DNA of 64,000 bases, taken from positions 429,449 through 493,448 of the forward strand of contig NZ_JTGN01000006.1 in the NCBI RefSeq assembly GCF_000797495.1, in the 5' to 3' direction. Under the pieces are notes generated by a model. The model was not told where the DNA came from. It made no database searches and saw nothing but the letters and a program-made list of their open reading frames with translations. Made by a program: the position numbers and the translations under genes. Origin of the DNA: Robinsoniella peoriensis (lineage in GTDB: Bacteria; Bacillota; Clostridia; Lachnospirales; Lachnospiraceae). This document shows, in pieces, positions 52,331-60,072 of this stretch; position 1 is the first letter of the stretch; the number at the start of each line of letters is the position of its first letter.

Positions 52331-52554
52331 AATCCTGCAGGAAGTCTCTATTCCAAGTAATGACTCATACGATTATTTGGAATAGTGAGCCATAAGCCCC
52401 TTACAAACTGTTTGCTGTAGTATTAGTACAGCCTTACACAAAAAACAGGAACACCGAAACTGTTAATTCGATATTCCTGTCCTTCTATGTTTGTGTTAGT
52501 CTGTAAATTGCAGGTCCCCTGGCCCTTCCCTAAATTCGGAGGGATAAAATAAAA
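52331..52554. other. Gap with two hairpins
   Basis: A 14-bp-arm hairpin lies at about 52347-52385 (arms CTATTCCAAGTAAT and ATTATTTGGAATAG, one G-T pair). The terminator of the YdcF-family gene lies at 52440-52479. No gene is seen. Confidence 0.5.
52440..52479 (-). terminator. Terminator of the YdcF-family gene
   Basis: On the minus strand the arms CAGGAATATCGAA and TTCGGTGTTCCTG pair fully with two G-U pairs, followed by six T. Confidence 0.8.
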
Positions 52555-53154
52555 TTATTTGTCAATCAAATCATGCATAATTTTATGGAACTGCCTGCCA
52601 CAGCGCTCTACTTCTTCCAACACCTGATCAATCTTTTTTTCTTCCATAAACCAGTTATTCCTGTTAATTCCCCGGGTTTCAGCAGGGCATACATAAAATA
52701 CCGTTTCCGGAAACAGAAGCTGATAATACATCAGACACCTTCTTGCATGATATGCCTGGCAGGAAATGATTGCTTTGTTTATCTGAAGCCCCAGCTTCTC
52801 TGCCAGCTTTCTACAGTAGATTGCATTCTCATAAGTAAAGGTTGCCTCTTCTTCCATATAAATTGACACTGCCGGCACGCCTGCATCCTGCAAAACTTTG
52901 CTTAGAAACTGGCTTTCCGTTTGAAAATCCATTCCACAGTAGTCTAGAGGTGAATCAACTCCTGCAAACTTTCCCTTTAAAACACTGAATTTCCCGGAAA
53001 CCATAATGCGGTCTGCATAACCCCCTTTATATAAATCAGCTGCATGTAACGCAATTTGTCCATAACTCCCGCCGGGAATAAAAATCATATCAGACGGAGC
53101 AGGATCGTTTTCTACAAAAATGAACTCTGTAATATCATCATAAAAATGCTTCAA
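52555..53154 (-). CDS. YdcF-family protein (DUF218)
   Basis: 199 residues. DMIFIPGGSYGQIALHAADLYKGGYADRIMVSG matches the opening of the DUF218/YdcF Rossmann-like domain. MEEEATFTYENAIYCRKLAEKLG and ISCQAYHARRCLMYYQLLFP match the conserved glutamate-Asn and His-Arg sites. Cytosolic members bind S-adenosylmethionine, while SanA-type relatives act on the envelope; the function here is unknown. It starts at TTG 53154 with AAGGAGG upstream. An ATG between them opens a two-codon frame, ATG GCT TGA, whose stop overlaps the TTG. It is flanked by two B elements. Confidence 0.8.
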   Translation of the reverse strand: MKHFYDDITEFIFVENDPAPSDMIFIPGGSYGQIALHAADLYKGGYADRIMVSGKFSVLKGKFAGVDSPLDYCGMDFQTESQFLSKVLQDAGVPAVSIYMEEEATFTYENAIYCRKLAEKLGLQINKAIISCQAYHARRCLMYYQLLFPETVFYVCPAETRGINRNNWFMEEKKIDQVLEEVERCGRQFHKIMHDLIDK

Positions 53155-53167
53155 GCCATAATCCTCC

Positions 53168-53221
53168 TTATCTTTCTTATCTTTCTTATCTTACTTATCT
53201 TACTTATCTTTCTTATCTTAA
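53168..53221. repeat. Six-unit 9-bp tandem repeat before the YdcF-family gene
   Basis: Read on the plus strand, TTATCTTTC or TTATCTTAC repeats six times exactly in register and ends at the ribosome site of the YdcF-family gene. Unit number may vary by slippage. Confidence 0.85.
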
Positions 53222-53287
53222 TTTTCTTTCTTTTCTTCCAATATTGTAGCACTAAGTTCTCCGGATGGGAAACATTTAAGTTTTGAG

Positions 53288-53520
53288 TTTAGCAGATTAA
53301 AGACGCTTTCTATATAAAGGTTGTGTACGATAAGATGTAGCGCTGCAAAAGCCATCCGTATTTCACAGCGAATGACTGCCGGACGCTAAAAAGCGCTGGA
53401 GAAGGTTAGAAAATGCCAGTTCTGCGGTAAGTCTTCCACGCTCCTGTCATTGCCCACCACCTTCTCTTTCCTTACACTATCTCAGCTGCAAAGTGTCTCC
53501 TTCTTAATAGTAAACCCTTT
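53288..53520. repeat. 'B' element, copy B3
   Basis: Begins GCAGATTAAAGACGCTTT and shares AAAAAGCGCT, GTTAGAAAATGCCAGTTCTG and the CTTCTCTTTC/CTGCAAAGTGTC region with B2, in the same orientation. Together B2 and B3 bracket the YdcF-family gene. Confidence 0.65.
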
Positions 53521-53580
53521 CTAACCTGTGCACTCTTGAATATCGATTAGTAATCTTATTTTGACAATATAAACATTATT

Positions 53581-53609
53581 TTGACATTCGCACATTAACG
53601 TGCTATACT
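53581..53609 (+). promoter_or_regulatory. Promoter of azlCD
   Basis: TTGACA (53581-53586) and TATACT (53604-53609) with 17-bp spacing. A second TTTTGACA lies 20 bp upstream as a direct repeat (ATTTTGACA twice), perhaps a regulatory site. AAGGAG precedes the azlC start. Confidence 0.8.
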
Positions 53610-53642
53610 ATCCCAGATAAAAAGCTGGAAGGAGATATACAA

Positions 53643-54350
53643 ATGAGACGCAAAGCGCTGAAGGCAGCCTTTCCACTAACATTGCCTATTATGGCTGGCT
53701 ACCTGTTTCTAGGTCTGGGATTTGGAATCCTTTTGGAAAGCAAAGGTTTTTCCTTTATCTGGGCTTTTTTTATGAGTATCATTATCTATGCCGGTTCTAT
53801 GCAATATGTTGCTATTGAATTGCTTGCTGGTGGTGTTACTTTTCTTTATACGGCATTTATGACGGTAATGATTCAGATACGCCATCTGTTTTATGGACTG
53901 TCACTGATTGATAAGTATCGTTTTGTCGGACGTAAAAAACCGTTATTGATCCATGAACTTACAGATGAAACCTATTCTCTGATCTGTTCCGCCGTTCCCC
54001 CCAAAGGAGTCAATGCAGAATGGTTTTATTTATTCATCTCTGTATTAGATCACTGCTATTGGATTATCGGCTGTACTCTGGGCGCGGTTTTGGGCTCTAT
54101 GATTGATTTTAATACAAAGGGCATAGACTTTGTCATGACTGCACTGTTTATCGTTATTTTTACGGAACAATGGCTCACAAGCAAAGATCATATTCCGGCA
54201 CTGATTGGTCTGGTATGCTCTGTCATTTGCCTGATCCTGTTTGGAAGCGGTAATTTTATCATTCCATCCATGATATCCATATCTGTTCTTTTGACTGTAT
54301 TTCGTAAACAATTGGAAAAGCGAGGTGACCTAAGCAATGAGAATTCCTGA
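53643..54350 (+). CDS. azlC: Branched-chain amino acid exporter, AzlC subunit
   Basis: 235 residues of the AzlC family with about five to six membrane segments, starting AFPLTLPIMAGYLFLGLGFGIL and containing YAGSMQYVAIELLAGGVTFL and IQIRHLFYGLSLIDKY, which are family hallmarks. With AzlD it exports leucine, isoleucine, valine or analogues. It overlaps azlD by 14 nt. Confidence 0.9.
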   Translation: MRRKALKAAFPLTLPIMAGYLFLGLGFGILLESKGFSFIWAFFMSIIIYAGSMQYVAIELLAGGVTFLYTAFMTVMIQIRHLFYGLSLIDKYRFVGRKKPLLIHELTDETYSLICSAVPPKGVNAEWFYLFISVLDHCYWIIGCTLGAVLGSMIDFNTKGIDFVMTALFIVIFTEQWLTSKDHIPALIGLVCSVICLILFGSGNFIIPSMISISVLLTVFRKQLEKRGDLSNENS

Positions 54351-54672
54351 TTCACAGGCTTTTATAATGATTCTGATTATGGCTGGTGTTACCTTTTTCA
54401 TCCGTGGGCTTCCTTTCCTTCTATTTCCCGGAAATAAGAAGACCCCTGCATATATCATGTATTTAGGTAAAGTTCTTCCTTTTGCAATTATCGGTATGCT
54501 GGTTGTATATTGTTTTAAAAATGTCTCCGTTATATCAGCTCCTTTTGGTATACCGGAATTGATTGCACTGGTTGTCATCGTCTTCTTACATGTTTGGAAA
54601 AGGAATACTCTGATCAGCATTGGAGGCGGTACGCTGCTTTATATGTTTCTTGTACAGGTACTCTTCCAGTAA
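54337..54672 (+). CDS. azlD: Branched-chain amino acid exporter, AzlD subunit
   Basis: 111 residues with three to four membrane helices. GVTFFIRGLPFLLFPGNKKTPAYIMYLGKVLPFAIIGMLVVYCFK is the AzlD pattern. It is the small partner of AzlC. The ribosome site GCGAGGTG lies in the end of azlC. Confidence 0.88.
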   Translation: MRIPDSQAFIMILIMAGVTFFIRGLPFLLFPGNKKTPAYIMYLGKVLPFAIIGMLVVYCFKNVSVISAPFGIPELIALVVIVFLHVWKRNTLISIGGGTLLYMFLVQVLFQ

Positions 54673-54696
54673 ACCAAATTGCTCCAGTAAATAGAA

Positions 54697-54745
54697 AACT
54701 GCCGGACAGTTGAGCCTCAACCGCCGACAGTTATTTTTATTTTAT
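54697..54745 (+). terminator. Terminator of azlCD
   Basis: A ~16-bp stem of AACTG-C-CGGACAGTTGA against TCAACCGCCGACAGTT with internal mismatches, followed by ATTTTTATTTTATTT. It lies against the converging LiaF-like gene, whose stop falls in the T-rich tail. Confidence 0.75.
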
Positions 54746-55786
54746 TTCTAATCCTCCTAAAATACAAGTTGCCCTGATATAAATGGTAGGTGCTCCTGGC
54801 ACTGGCATCAATCTGGCCTTGTTAGACACCCCGCCAAGAATAGGCGTATCATCAACCTTTACATTGACATACTCTGGCACCTTAATTTCAATACCCCCAA
54901 ACAGAGACATTACATCAATTCTGACATCCGTTTCAAAAATGGCATATCTCAAATCCAGTTCCACGCCTCCAAAAACCGCATTCACTAAAGCGCCATCGAA
55001 TATATCACCATTATAGTTTATATTTCTAGAAGAAAATAAAGCTGTGAAGCTTGGCATATTCTGAACTGCACCGCTCTTCTCTACGCTGTGTATCTCTGAT
55101 GGATCCTGTCTTTGTCCCTGATATGACTGCTGTCCCTGAAATCCACCGGCATAATTCTGATTCCTCTGATGATTTGGAGCCTCTTGGTAATTCTGTTGGT
55201 TATAACTCTGATATGTCTGCTGCCCACGGTATTCCTGCTGTCCCTGATATTCATTTCTCTGGTCATTTCTTTCCCGGTATCCATTCTGTCCGCCGGGCGC
55301 CTGACGCCAGTTCTCATTTTGATTGTTCTGATATCCTTGTCCACTGCTATTTCCAAATCCCGAATTTCTTCCATCATTTTCAAATTTACGATAATTGCCG
55401 CTGTTATGACCGCCGTACCAGGCTGCTCCATCACAACCGCTGCCTACCCGCTTATGTTCCTGATAACCGATTCTCTGATGCTTTACCAGATATCCTGCAC
55501 CGGCTACCACAAGAATCGTTGGCCAGATTAGACGCCCGGCCATGCCCCAGCTAAGCAGATTCCATGAACTTAGCAAAAAGAAGATGCCAATACACAGCCC
55601 TATCACATTTGATGACCTGGGTTTATGTTCAATCAAACTCAAAAAAGAAGGAATAATAATAAACATTGTCCACCATCCGTTAAAAAACAGAGAAAAATTC
55701 AAAATTCCCAACATATTTCCTGCAATCCCTAACCCCAGAACCAACCAGAAAATTCCCCACAATATACTCGATATACGTTTACGCAT
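54737..55786 (-). CDS. LiaF-like membrane protein with Gln/Asn-rich linker
   Basis: 349 residues. Four hydrophobic segments occupy residues 1-100 (LiaI/LiaF-like transmembrane region). A low-complexity Gln/Asn/Tyr/Gly-rich region spans about 105-235, with repeated QGQQ and NQ motifs. The C-terminal beta-helix-like domain (245-349) carries the cell-wall-antibiotic-response pattern FGGVELDLRYA, LFGGIEIKVPEYVNVKVDDTPILGG. Family members control LiaRS-type envelope-stress signalling, but no two-component system is adjacent. The long polar linker is unusual. Confidence 0.8.
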   Translation of the reverse strand: MRKRISSILWGIFWLVLGLGIAGNMLGILNFSLFFNGWWTMFIIIPSFLSLIEHKPRSSNVIGLCIGIFFLLSSWNLLSWGMAGRLIWPTILVVAGAGYLVKHQRIGYQEHKRVGSGCDGAAWYGGHNSGNYRKFENDGRNSGFGNSSGQGYQNNQNENWRQAPGGQNGYRERNDQRNEYQGQQEYRGQQTYQSYNQQNYQEAPNHQRNQNYAGGFQGQQSYQGQRQDPSEIHSVEKSGAVQNMPSFTALFSSRNINYNGDIFDGALVNAVFGGVELDLRYAIFETDVRIDVMSLFGGIEIKVPEYVNVKVDDTPILGGVSNKARLMPVPGAPTIYIRATCILGGLEIK

Positions 55787-55979
55787 TATACATCACCTTA
55801 ATTCCCCTCTGCCTTTTAATCCGGCTTATCATAAAAATGAAACATACTTCATTATACTTCATTTTACTTATATGAATACGACTACTTTATTTCTTACCTT
55901 ATAGTATAAACGTTTCTCCTAAAAAACACCAGTGACTTTTGTCACATTTATAAATTTTTATGATAATAATAATTTTGTA

Positions 55980-56030
55980 TTGACATTTTCCTAAAGATAT
56001 GATTATATTAACATATGAATAGTTGTTCAT
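55980..56030 (+). promoter_or_regulatory. Metal-responsive promoter and operator of the ATPase gene
   Basis: TTGACA (55980-55985) is followed at 17-18 bp by TTATAT/TATATT. Over the expected start lies an inverted repeat ATGAATA-GT-TGTTCAT (56015-56030, one mismatch). This matches the operator shape of SmtB/CzrA-type ArsR repressors, and such a repressor is encoded downstream. Confidence 0.75.
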
Positions 56031-56067
56031 GTGTTTCAAGTAAAAATCAAATCAGGAGGTACCTGTT

Positions 56068-59007
56068 ATGAAAGATCATAAAACAGAACAAAGAAGCAAT
56101 AAATCTTTAAACTCCAGTGCTGTGCAGGAACATCATCATGATGAGCATTGCGGATGCGGTCATTCCCATGCGGATCATGCGCAACAGCACGAAGATCACT
56201 CACATATTCACAAGGAATGTTCCTGTGGATGCGGTCATGAGCATGACAACCAGAACCACGAGGAACATCATCATTCTCACGAAGAATGTACCTGCGGCTG
56301 TGATCATGAGCATGACGGTCACGAGCATAATGACCAGAATCATGAGGAAAAACATCATTCTCACTCAGAATGTGACGATCACGTGCATGACAACCAGGAT
56401 CATGAGGAACATCATCGTTCTCACCCAGAATGTGCCTGCGGCTGCGACCATAGTCATGAAGATGATACAGTAAATGCAGAATCATTTTCCGGGTCCCATA
56501 CGCATTTTGAATGCCTGCATATTCAGACTCCCGGTCATCCTGAAGACTGTACATGTGAGTTGTGCAATCCACATGTAGAATATTGTGATGTCTGCGGAGA
56601 AAGCCTTTCTAAATGTACTTGCAGAATGCCGGACGAAAATAATATTAAAAAGGTTTATCTGCTGGAAAATCTGGGCTGTGCTAATTGTGCCGCAAAGATG
56701 GAACGTAAAATCAAAGATCTCCCGGATGTGTCTTATGCAGCAATTGCTTTTGCAACAAAACAATTAAGGGTATCTGCACCAAACCCCGATGCTCTCCTTC
56801 CCAGGATGCAGGAAATCTGTGCTTCTATCGAACCGGACGTAAAAATCGTCCCAAGAGGCGGCAAAACTCCAGGTATCCAGGTGACAAATACTTATACCAT
56901 CGAAGAATTGGACTGTGCCAACTGTGCAGCCAAAATTGAACGTATGATCAACAATCTTCCGGAGGTAACCAGCGCTACCGTTACTTATGCGACAAAGCAG
57001 CTTCGTATAACTGCAAAGGATCCGGATAAATTAATTCCGGAAATACAAAAAATAGCAAAATCCATTGAGCCGGACGTTGTAATTAAGGCAAGAGATACCT
57101 CACCGAAAGGCAGAGATATTCTTTCCAAGAAAGTAACTGATCTGCCTAAAAGAACTGTTTTCTTTCATGAGCACCGCTCCATAATCGAAATTATTGTTGG
57201 CGCACTTCTCTTAATTGCTGCTAAAGTAATGGAGTCCAAAAATATTGGACCAACACCCGTTTTTATCGTCTATGCCATTTCTTATCTCGTTCTGGGCTGG
57301 AAAATTGTGTGGACTGCGATAAAAAACATTGCCAAAGGCCATGTATTTGATGAAAACTTCCTGATGAGTATTGCAACAATTGGCGCATTTGTTATCAGTG
57401 ACTATGCGGAAGCGATTGGCGTTATGCTCTTCTACCGGGTAGGCGAATATTTTGAAGACCGGGCCGTAGAAAAAAGCCGCAGTCAGATCATGGATGCCGT
57501 AGATATGAGACCGGAAGTAGTAAATCTTGCTATCGGAGATGAAGTGCAGGTTATTCCTGCCGGTGATGCTCAGGTTGGCGACATTCTGGTTGTACGTCCC
57601 GGTGACCGTATTCCATTGGACGGGGTTATTATAGAAGGGGAAAGCCGTATTGATACTTCACCGGTAACCGGAGAACCGGTACCTGTAAAAGCAGGCTATG
57701 GAGATGAAGTAACATCCGGATGTATGAATACCTCAGGACTGATAAAAATCCGTGTTGAAAAAGTACTGGAGGATTCCATGGTAACCAGAATTCTGGATTC
57801 CGTAGAAAATGCCGCTGCAAGCAAGCCTAAGATCGATCGCTTTATCACGCGTTTTGCCCGAATTTATACACCATTTGTTGTGGCTCTTGCTGTCTGCACT
57901 GCTATTATTCCATCCCTGATTACAGGTGACTGGAATCACTGGATCTACACAGCACTTACCTTCCTGGTAATCAGCTGCCCCTGTGCTCTTGTGCTCAGCG
58001 TACCATTGGCATTTTTCTCCGGTATTGGCGCAGGTTCCAAACGAGGTATCCTATTCAAAGGCGGCGTTTCACTGGAAGCATTAAAAGATGTTACTACCGT
58101 TATTATGGATAAAACTGGAACCATAACAGAAGGAAACTTCCAGGTACAGCATGCCGTTCCTGCCAATGGATTTACTTCACAGGAAATCCTGAAACTTGCT
58201 GCCATATGTGAACTGGATTCCACACATCCAATCGGAACAAGTATTGTAAGCGAAGCCAGAAATAAAAAAATGGAACTGAACCGCCCCGCATCTGTAGAAG
58301 AGTTAGCCGGTAAAGGAATCCACGCCGTAATCAATGGCAGAGATATCCTCTGCGGCAATCAGAAATTGATGGACGCTTATAAGGTTTCCCTGAAAAATTT
58401 CCAAAAAGACAGCTTTGGTACAGAAGTACTCATTGCCGTGAACGGAACCTATGCAGGCCATATTGTAATTTCTGATACGGTAAAAGCAGATGCCGCACCT
58501 GCAATTAAGAGATTAAAATCTCTGGGTATCACAACAGCCATGTTAACAGGTGATGCTTTAGACAGCGCTAATGCTGTTGCAAAAGAAACCGGTATCGATG
58601 AAGTCCATGCAAAACTTCTACCTCAGGAAAAACTAACAGAGCTGCAGAAAATCAGAGATGCACACGGACGTGTCATGTTTGTCGGTGATGGCATTAACGA
58701 TGCACCGGTACTGGCTGGTGCTGATGTTGGAGCGGCTATGGGAAGCGGCGCTGACGCTGCTATTGAAGCAGCGGATGTTGTATTTATGAATTCCAGCGTT
58801 ACTGCTATCCCGGATGCTATTGCAATTGCACGTTCCACCGGTCTGATTTCCAGACAAAACGTTATTTTTGCCCTGGTAATTAAAATACTTGTTATGATCC
58901 TTGGGCTCATGGGATTTGCTTCTATGTGGATGGCTGTATTCGCAGACAGCGGTGTAGCTATGCTGTGTGTTCTGAACTCTGTAAGAATTCTTTATAAGAA
59001 GAAATAG
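56068..59007 (+). CDS. P1B-type heavy-metal ATPase with His-rich N-terminus
   Basis: 979 residues. Residues 20-145 are a His/Cys/Asp-rich region with three repeats resembling HEEHHHSHEECTCGCDHEHD. Two HMA domains follow, with metal sites GCANCAAK (near 205) and DCANCAAK (near 285). Then come membrane helices, the TGE loop SPVTGEPVPV, the transport-site SCPCAL, the phosphorylation site DKTGT and GDGINDAPVLAGAD. It pumps Zn(II), Cd(II) or Pb(II) (ZntA/CadA type), or Cu less likely, from the cytosol. AGGAGG precedes the ATG. Confidence 0.93.
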   Translation: MKDHKTEQRSNKSLNSSAVQEHHHDEHCGCGHSHADHAQQHEDHSHIHKECSCGCGHEHDNQNHEEHHHSHEECTCGCDHEHDGHEHNDQNHEEKHHSHSECDDHVHDNQDHEEHHRSHPECACGCDHSHEDDTVNAESFSGSHTHFECLHIQTPGHPEDCTCELCNPHVEYCDVCGESLSKCTCRMPDENNIKKVYLLENLGCANCAAKMERKIKDLPDVSYAAIAFATKQLRVSAPNPDALLPRMQEICASIEPDVKIVPRGGKTPGIQVTNTYTIEELDCANCAAKIERMINNLPEVTSATVTYATKQLRITAKDPDKLIPEIQKIAKSIEPDVVIKARDTSPKGRDILSKKVTDLPKRTVFFHEHRSIIEIIVGALLLIAAKVMESKNIGPTPVFIVYAISYLVLGWKIVWTAIKNIAKGHVFDENFLMSIATIGAFVISDYAEAIGVMLFYRVGEYFEDRAVEKSRSQIMDAVDMRPEVVNLAIGDEVQVIPAGDAQVGDILVVRPGDRIPLDGVIIEGESRIDTSPVTGEPVPVKAGYGDEVTSGCMNTSGLIKIRVEKVLEDSMVTRILDSVENAAASKPKIDRFITRFARIYTPFVVALAVCTAIIPSLITGDWNHWIYTALTFLVISCPCALVLSVPLAFFSGIGAGSKRGILFKGGVSLEALKDVTTVIMDKTGTITEGNFQVQHAVPANGFTSQEILKLAAICELDSTHPIGTSIVSEARNKKMELNRPASVEELAGKGIHAVINGRDILCGNQKLMDAYKVSLKNFQKDSFGTEVLIAVNGTYAGHIVISDTVKADAAPAIKRLKSLGITTAMLTGDALDSANAVAKETGIDEVHAKLLPQEKLTELQKIRDAHGRVMFVGDGINDAPVLAGADVGAAMGSGADAAIEAADVVFMNSSVTAIPDAIAIARSTGLISRQNVIFALVIKILVMILGLMGFASMWMAVFADSGVAMLCVLNSVRILYKKK

Positions 59008-59065
59008 CATCACGGAATAATAATGCATTCACCGGCAGCATGTCTCGACAAAGAATTACATTGAC

Positions 59066-59114
59066 AAAAAACAGGATTTTCTTTAAACTATGTATTAGAG
59101 GAAATTCTGTTTTT
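59066..59114 (+). terminator. Terminator of the ATPase gene
   Basis: Arms AAAAACAGGATTTTC and GAAATTCTGTTTTT pair with one or two mismatches, and a T-rich tail follows. It also reads as a terminator-like hairpin on the other strand. Confidence 0.75.
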
Positions 59115-59249
59115 ATATTTTCAGTTTCAGATAACGTCATGTAATCTTTAATTGCATGAAATAAAATAAGTAATACGGGCATATTAAGAAGAGAATATCT
59201 TTTCTATCTGTCTGTGTGTGCGTATCCAGACGTACGAATGGAGGAAATT

Positions 59250-59606
59250 ATGAACAACGAGGATATGATAGAAAACTGTTGTGATGGCAACCACATCCAT
59301 CATGAAATTCAAAATACGGTTATTCCCGGAGAAGAAGATCTTTACCGGCTTGCTGACCTGTTTAAAATCTTTGGGGATCCTACCAGAATCCGGATTCTCT
59401 ATGCACTGTCTGCTTCTGAACTGTGCGTTTGTGACATTGCAGACCTGCTTGGAATGAGCCAGAGTGCCATCTCCCATCAATTGCGGGTTCTAAAGCAAAG
59501 CCATCTGGTAAAATTCCGCAGAGATGGAAAAACGATCTATTATTCTCTGGCAGATACCCATGTATCTACGATTCTGAATCAGGGGCTGGAACATGTGGAA
59601 GAATAA
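59250..59606 (+). CDS. ArsR-family metal-sensing repressor (SmtB/CzrA-like)
   Basis: 118 residues from ATG 59250 with GGAGG six bases upstream. The winged helix has FGDPTRIRILYALSASELCVCDIADLLGMSQSAISHQLRVLK, including ELCVCD, the alpha-3 metal motif of CadC-type proteins. The C-terminal helix HVSTILNQGLEHVEE carries the alpha-5 site typical of Zn sensors, and the N-terminus has CC and HIHH. It probably represses the ATPase gene through 56015-56030. It lies downstream of the ATPase gene behind a terminator, so it has its own transcript. Confidence 0.9.
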   Translation: MNNEDMIENCCDGNHIHHEIQNTVIPGEEDLYRLADLFKIFGDPTRIRILYALSASELCVCDIADLLGMSQSAISHQLRVLKQSHLVKFRRDGKTIYYSLADTHVSTILNQGLEHVEE

Positions 59607-59693
59607 ATTTGTAATTACCCCTTTCCTTTTTCAGAAAAAAGTATTACAATAAACGTAATTATGTTGTCATAAATTATGAAAGGAGTCAGGATT

Positions 59694-59999
59694 ATGGCTA
59701 AAAAAAATAGAAAATTCTTACTTGGTGCTGCTGTAATAGGTGTTGCTATCGCAGGAGGTATCTATTACTTAAATAAATGCAAACAACAAGATGATACATG
59801 GGAGGATGATTTCGAAGACTTCGAAGACGACTTTGAGGATGATCTGGATGAAGAAGATGATGTTACTCCGGTAGCAAGAGAATACGTCACAATTCCAAAA
59901 GAATCTCATACGCCTGAAAAAACTCCGGAAGACGCTTCTGCTGATGAAACAGATGGACAGACTGATGATGAAGGCGAAGTAAGCAAAACAGCGGAATAA
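59694..59999 (+). CDS. Small acidic membrane-anchored protein
   Basis: 101 residues from ATG 59694 (AAAGGAG upstream). A basic start and one membrane helix (FLLGAAVIGVAIAGGIYYL) are followed by an extremely acidic tail, DDFEDFEDDFEDDLDEEDD, and a Thr/Pro/Glu-rich end. No family recognised. An adapter or envelope-associated protein is possible. Confidence 0.7.
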   Translation: MAKKNRKFLLGAAVIGVAIAGGIYYLNKCKQQDDTWEDDFEDFEDDFEDDLDEEDDVTPVAREYVTIPKESHTPEKTPEDASADETDGQTDDEGEVSKTAE

Positions 60000-60022
60000 A
60001 TAATTGTGTTAAAATAACATTC

Positions 60023-60055
60023 AAAAAACACCAGCGGAATTCGTTGGTGTTTTTA
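60023..60055. terminator. Bidirectional terminator
   Basis: Arms AACACCAGCG and CGTTGGTGTT (one G-U pair) flanked by A-run and T-run. It serves the small acidic protein gene and the converging mocR gene. Confidence 0.85.
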
Positions 60056-60072
60056 TAATATATACAAGATTT

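Noticed and set aside
53168..53221. Possible short CRISPR or promoter array
   Set aside because: The units are 9 bp and contiguous; this is a simple tandem repeat.
55051..55554. Long open frames opposite the LiaF-like gene
   Set aside because: They are mirror frames of the low-complexity Gln/Asn region and have no ribosome sites.
56066..56572. 168-codon frame opposite the ATPase N-terminus
   Set aside because: It is the antisense reading of the His/Asp repeats; the plus-strand HMA and ATPase domains are clear.
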